Assembly: GCA_029335935.2 (NCBI GenBank)
Contig: JARJMV020000213.1
Coordinates: 1 to 9,395, forward strand
Origin: a bacterium
GTDB taxonomy: Bacteria; Armatimonadota; Fimbriimonadia; Fimbriimonadales; GBS-DC
Direction: 5' to 3'
DNA length: 9,395 nucleotides
The position numbers and the translations under genes were made by a program. The notes beneath the pieces were generated by a model, which saw nothing but the letters and a program-made list of their open reading frames with translations, did not search any database and was not told where the DNA came from. This document shows positions 7,438 to 9,395 of the stretch, one piece after another (position 1 is the stretch's first letter; the number at the start of each line of letters is the position of its first letter).

Positions 7438-7490
7438 AAGCCGTATGTTTCATCTATCCGATGCTTGCGATTGCTTATCGGGAACGGCTT
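7438..7490 (-). other. Structured spacer after waaA (nested hairpin or pseudoknot)
   Basis: Directly after the waaA TGA the minus strand reads AAGCCGT (7490-7484), which is complementary to ACGGCTT (7444-7438). Inside, CCGAT (7481-7477) pairs with ATCGG (7462-7458). A competing pairing exists between GCAAGC (7468-7463, in the inner loop) and GCTTGC (7441-7436); it excludes the outer stem and with the inner stem would form an H-type pseudoknot. There is no U-tract. It could be a 3'-end structure of the waaA mRNA, and it lies upstream of the slipin promoter, so it would not be in a slipin mRNA started there. I recognise no known RNA family. Confidence 0.3.
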
Positions 7491-8777
7491 TCAGTGGTGT
7501 TGCAGCCATCGTTTGACTTGCTCCACGCATCGCTGGGCAGCGCCTTGGTGGTTCTGGATGAGCGCGGCGGCGTGTTGGGCAATTTGCTCGCGCCGCTTGG
7601 GGTCGCTCAGCAGACGCAGGATGCCCTCAGCGAGTTGCTCGGCGGTCTGTACCTCGAAGCCAACGCCTGCCGCCTGTGCGAGGTGCGCAATGTCGCGGAA
7701 GTTGTGGGTATGCGGTCCGAAGAAGACGGGCTTGCCGTGCGCGAGTGGCTGGAACAGGTTCTGCCCGCCCAGCGGTGCGAACGCCCCGCCGACAATCGCC
7801 ACATCGGCGACGCTGTAGAGGCTCGCGAGCTCGCCGAAAGTGTCCAGGATTACCACCTGTGCGTGTTGTCCGTCGGGTGTGGGGAGTTGACTGCGCCGAT
7901 GGGGTTGCCACCCGCGCGCCCGCAAAAGCCGTTCCACCTCGTCCACGCGCTCCAAGTGGCGCGGCGCGAGGACGAGGCAAGCCTCTGGCAGCGCGTGCAG
8001 CACTTGCTGATAGGCGTCGGCGATGAGCTGCTCTTCGTCGGGCGTGCGCGTGCTGCCCACCACGATTACAGGCGCGTGGTCGGGCAGCGAGAGGGCGGCT
8101 CGCCACGCGTCGGCGTCCTTGTCGGCGGCGTGAAGCGCTTGGTCGAACTTGGTGTTGCCGCACACCTCGATGCGCGAGGGGGATGCGCCCAGCTCGATGA
8201 AGCGTGCGGCGTCGGTGGGCGACTGGGCGCCGATGAAGTCCACGCAGCGGAGCATCGCGCGGTAGAAGGCGCGCAGGCGCAGCGCACGGCGTGCCGTGCG
8301 GTCGCTAATGCGTCCGTTCAACACCAGCACACGCCCGCCCCTGCGCTGCTGTTCGGCAAGCACATTCAGCCACAGCTCGGTCTCAAACAGGATAAGGAGA
8401 CGCGGTTGCACACGCCTGAGCGTGCGACGCACGGCGAACGGCAGGTCGAGGGGGAAGTAGATGAAGTAGTCCACGCTGTCGCGCAGGGCATTTTGGGCGG
8501 TCTGCTGACCTGTGGGCGTGGTGGTGCTGAAGACGAGTTCGTAATCGGGTAGCGCTTCGCGTAGGCGTTGCACGACGGGTTGCGCCGCCAGCGTCTCGCC
8601 CACCGACACACAGTGGATCCACAGGCGCGGTCTCGACGTGGGGGGCGGCACAGGCACATAGCCGAAGCGTTCCTGCCAGCGGTCGCGCCACGAGCCGAAC
8701 ACAACGCGCGTCGCTACATACCCCAGCCACAAGGGCGCCGTGAGCCATAGGAAGAGATTGTAAACTAAGCGCGTCAT
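7491..8777 (-). CDS. waaA: 3-deoxy-D-manno-octulosonic acid (Kdo) transferase
   Basis: The 428-residue protein is a GT-B glycosyltransferase of family GT30, which transfers Kdo from CMP-Kdo to the lipid A precursor at the cytoplasmic face of the inner membrane. The N-terminus has a hydrophobic anchor (about 4-26). The family hallmark IHCVSVGE (54-61) contains the proposed catalytic base Glu61, followed by STTTPTG (84-90), FETELW (131-136), GRISDR (155-160), GNTKFD (207-212), GSTRTPDEE (241-249) and the CMP-Kdo-side GGAFAPLGGQN (330-340). Length and motifs are complete. Whether it adds one or two Kdo residues cannot be read from sequence. Its ATG overlaps the stop of the DUF374 gene (ATGA), and a G-rich stretch at 8785-8790 can serve as SD. 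The pair forms a lipid A/LPS unit; lpxK, kdsA and kdsB are not in the window. Confidence 0.96.
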   Translation of the reverse strand: MTRLVYNLFLWLTAPLWLGYVATRVVFGSWRDRWQERFGYVPVPPPTSRPRLWIHCVSVGETLAAQPVVQRLREALPDYELVFSTTTPTGQQTAQNALRDSVDYFIYFPLDLPFAVRRTLRRVQPRLLILFETELWLNVLAEQQRRGGRVLVLNGRISDRTARRALRLRAFYRAMLRCVDFIGAQSPTDAARFIELGASPSRIEVCGNTKFDQALHAADKDADAWRAALSLPDHAPVIVVGSTRTPDEEQLIADAYQQVLHALPEACLVLAPRHLERVDEVERLLRARGWQPHRRSQLPTPDGQHAQVVILDTFGELASLYSVADVAIVGGAFAPLGGQNLFQPLAHGKPVFFGPHTHNFRDIAHLAQAAGVGFEVQTAEQLAEGILRLLSDPKRREQIAQHAAALIQNHQGAAQRCVEQVKRWLQHH

Positions 8778-9395
8778 CGCTTTACCCCCCGCGCGATAGC
8801 TTCCGCGCGCGATTCCAACTCGTTAATCGCCTGCTCGAGCTGCGCCGCGAGGTGGGCGAAGTCGTCTTTGTCGGCGTCTGGGGGAACCCACACAGGTGCG
8901 CCGATTAGAAACGCCGCCTTGGCAAACGGCAACGGCACCAGATACCGATCCCAAGTGGGCAGCAGCACTCGCGGATACGCGCCGACGCCTGCAGGGTAGA
9001 TGGGCGCGCCCGCCTTTTGGGCAATCAGCAGCGCACCCGGCTGGAACTTGCCGCTGGGACCGCGCGGTCCGTCGGGCGTGAAGGCTAACACCGCGCCTTT
9101 TCTGACCTCGCGCGCCGCCTCCAACGCCGCGCGCACCCCACCCCGACTGGTCGAGCCGCGCAGGGTGCGGAATCCGAACCGTGTGAAGATTTCGTTTTGG
9201 ATGTCGCCGTCGCGCGAGAGCGAAATCAGTGCCAAGACGCCCCGCCCCTTCAGAAAGTTCGCCGGGATAAGCGTGCGCCCATGCCAGGAAACCATCACCG
9301 CGCCGCTGCCCTGACGCAGGTGCTGCTCAATCGGTGCCCACCCCTCCACATGGAGGCGCACCGTGCGTCCTATCATGCGCGCCAGTGCATAGCCC
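8774..9395 (-). CDS. DUF374 lysophospholipid-acyltransferase-family protein (5' end cut by window)
   Basis: The reading frame stays open to the window edge: GYALAR precedes the internal Met at 9376, so the true start probably lies outside. Numbering from that Met, DUF374 motifs are SWHGRTLIP (30-38, with the likely catalytic His32), ISLSRDGD (51-58), LRGSTSRGG (72-80) and FTPDGPRGPSG (99-109). This is the LPLAT superfamily, and DUF374 members described in Helicobacter and Campylobacter as LpxJ add secondary acyl chains to the lipid A precursor. Overlap with waaA by ATGA makes a late lipid A acyltransferase the most likely role here, but the substrate and the order relative to Kdo addition are inference. 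At least 206 residues are visible. A generic glycerophospholipid acyltransferase is the alternative. Confidence 0.92.
   Translation of the reverse strand, partial: GYALARMIGRTVRLHVEGWAPIEQHLRQGSGAVMVSWHGRTLIPANFLKGRGVLALISLSRDGDIQNEIFTRFGFRTLRGSTSRGGVRAALEAAREVRKGAVLAFTPDGPRGPSGKFQPGALLIAQKAGAPIYPAGVGAYPRVLLPTWDRYLVPLPFAKAAFLIGAPVWVPPDADKDDFAHLAAQLEQAINELESRAEAIARGVKR

Noticed and set aside
7353..8552. A 399-codon open frame on the plus strand, opposite waaA
   Set aside because: It is antisense to a complete, motif-rich Kdo transferase and shows no recognisable domain. Long antisense frames are common in GC-rich coding DNA with this codon bias.

Overview
The window is a compact piece of bacterial chromosome, GC-rich by eye, with eight protein-coding genes and almost no free space. 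No tRNA, rRNA, CRISPR array, insertion sequence, phage gene or integrase is visible. Two genes read rightward (86-2284) and six read leftward (2289-9395). The organism is probably a diderm (Gram-negative type) bacterium: a complete Kdo transferase (WaaA/KdtA) overlaps a DUF374 acyltransferase, so lipid A-Kdo is evidently made. The short promoters, GC bias and mix of families recall deep-branching environmental phyla such as Armatimonadota. That placement is a low-confidence guess, because no phylogenetic marker lies in the window.

Layout. (1) 86-1228, a PLP-dependent trans-sulfuration enzyme of the cystathionine gamma-synthase/lyase family. (2) 1277-2284, a MoxR-type AAA+ ATPase without its usual DUF58/VWA partners; only 4 bp separate its stop from the next gene, which converges on it. 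(3) 4256-2289 (minus), a large membrane protein joining a GT-C glycosyltransferase-like domain to a TPR tail, TMTC-like in architecture. (4) 6497-4767 and 4770-4324 (minus), a soluble GAF-PAS histidine kinase whose stop overlaps the start of a dUTPase (ATGA). (5) 7390-6590 (minus), a slipin/stomatin membrane protein without NfeD beside it. (6) 9395-8774 and 8777-7491 (minus), the DUF374 acyltransferase, cut by the window edge, overlapping waaA by another ATGA. This pair is the clearest functional unit and acts in outer-membrane lipid assembly.

Regulation. Three genes (trans-sulfuration enzyme, TMTC-like protein, slipin) have the same GTATACTA octamer just upstream, always on the coding strand, which reads as a -10 element (TATACT). 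Before the TMTC-like gene this box ends 5 bp from a GTG start with no Shine-Dalgarno, an arrangement expected of a leaderless mRNA. The histidine kinase has a TGCTATAAT extended -10. None of these has a convincing -35. The waaA-slipin spacer can fold into a nested hairpin or, alternatively, a pseudoknot.

I see no complete, clearly new biological system. The points most worth checking are the leaderless TMTC-like gene, the kinase-dUTPase coupling, the DUF374-waaA pair as a route to late acylation of lipid A, and the structured waaA-slipin spacer.
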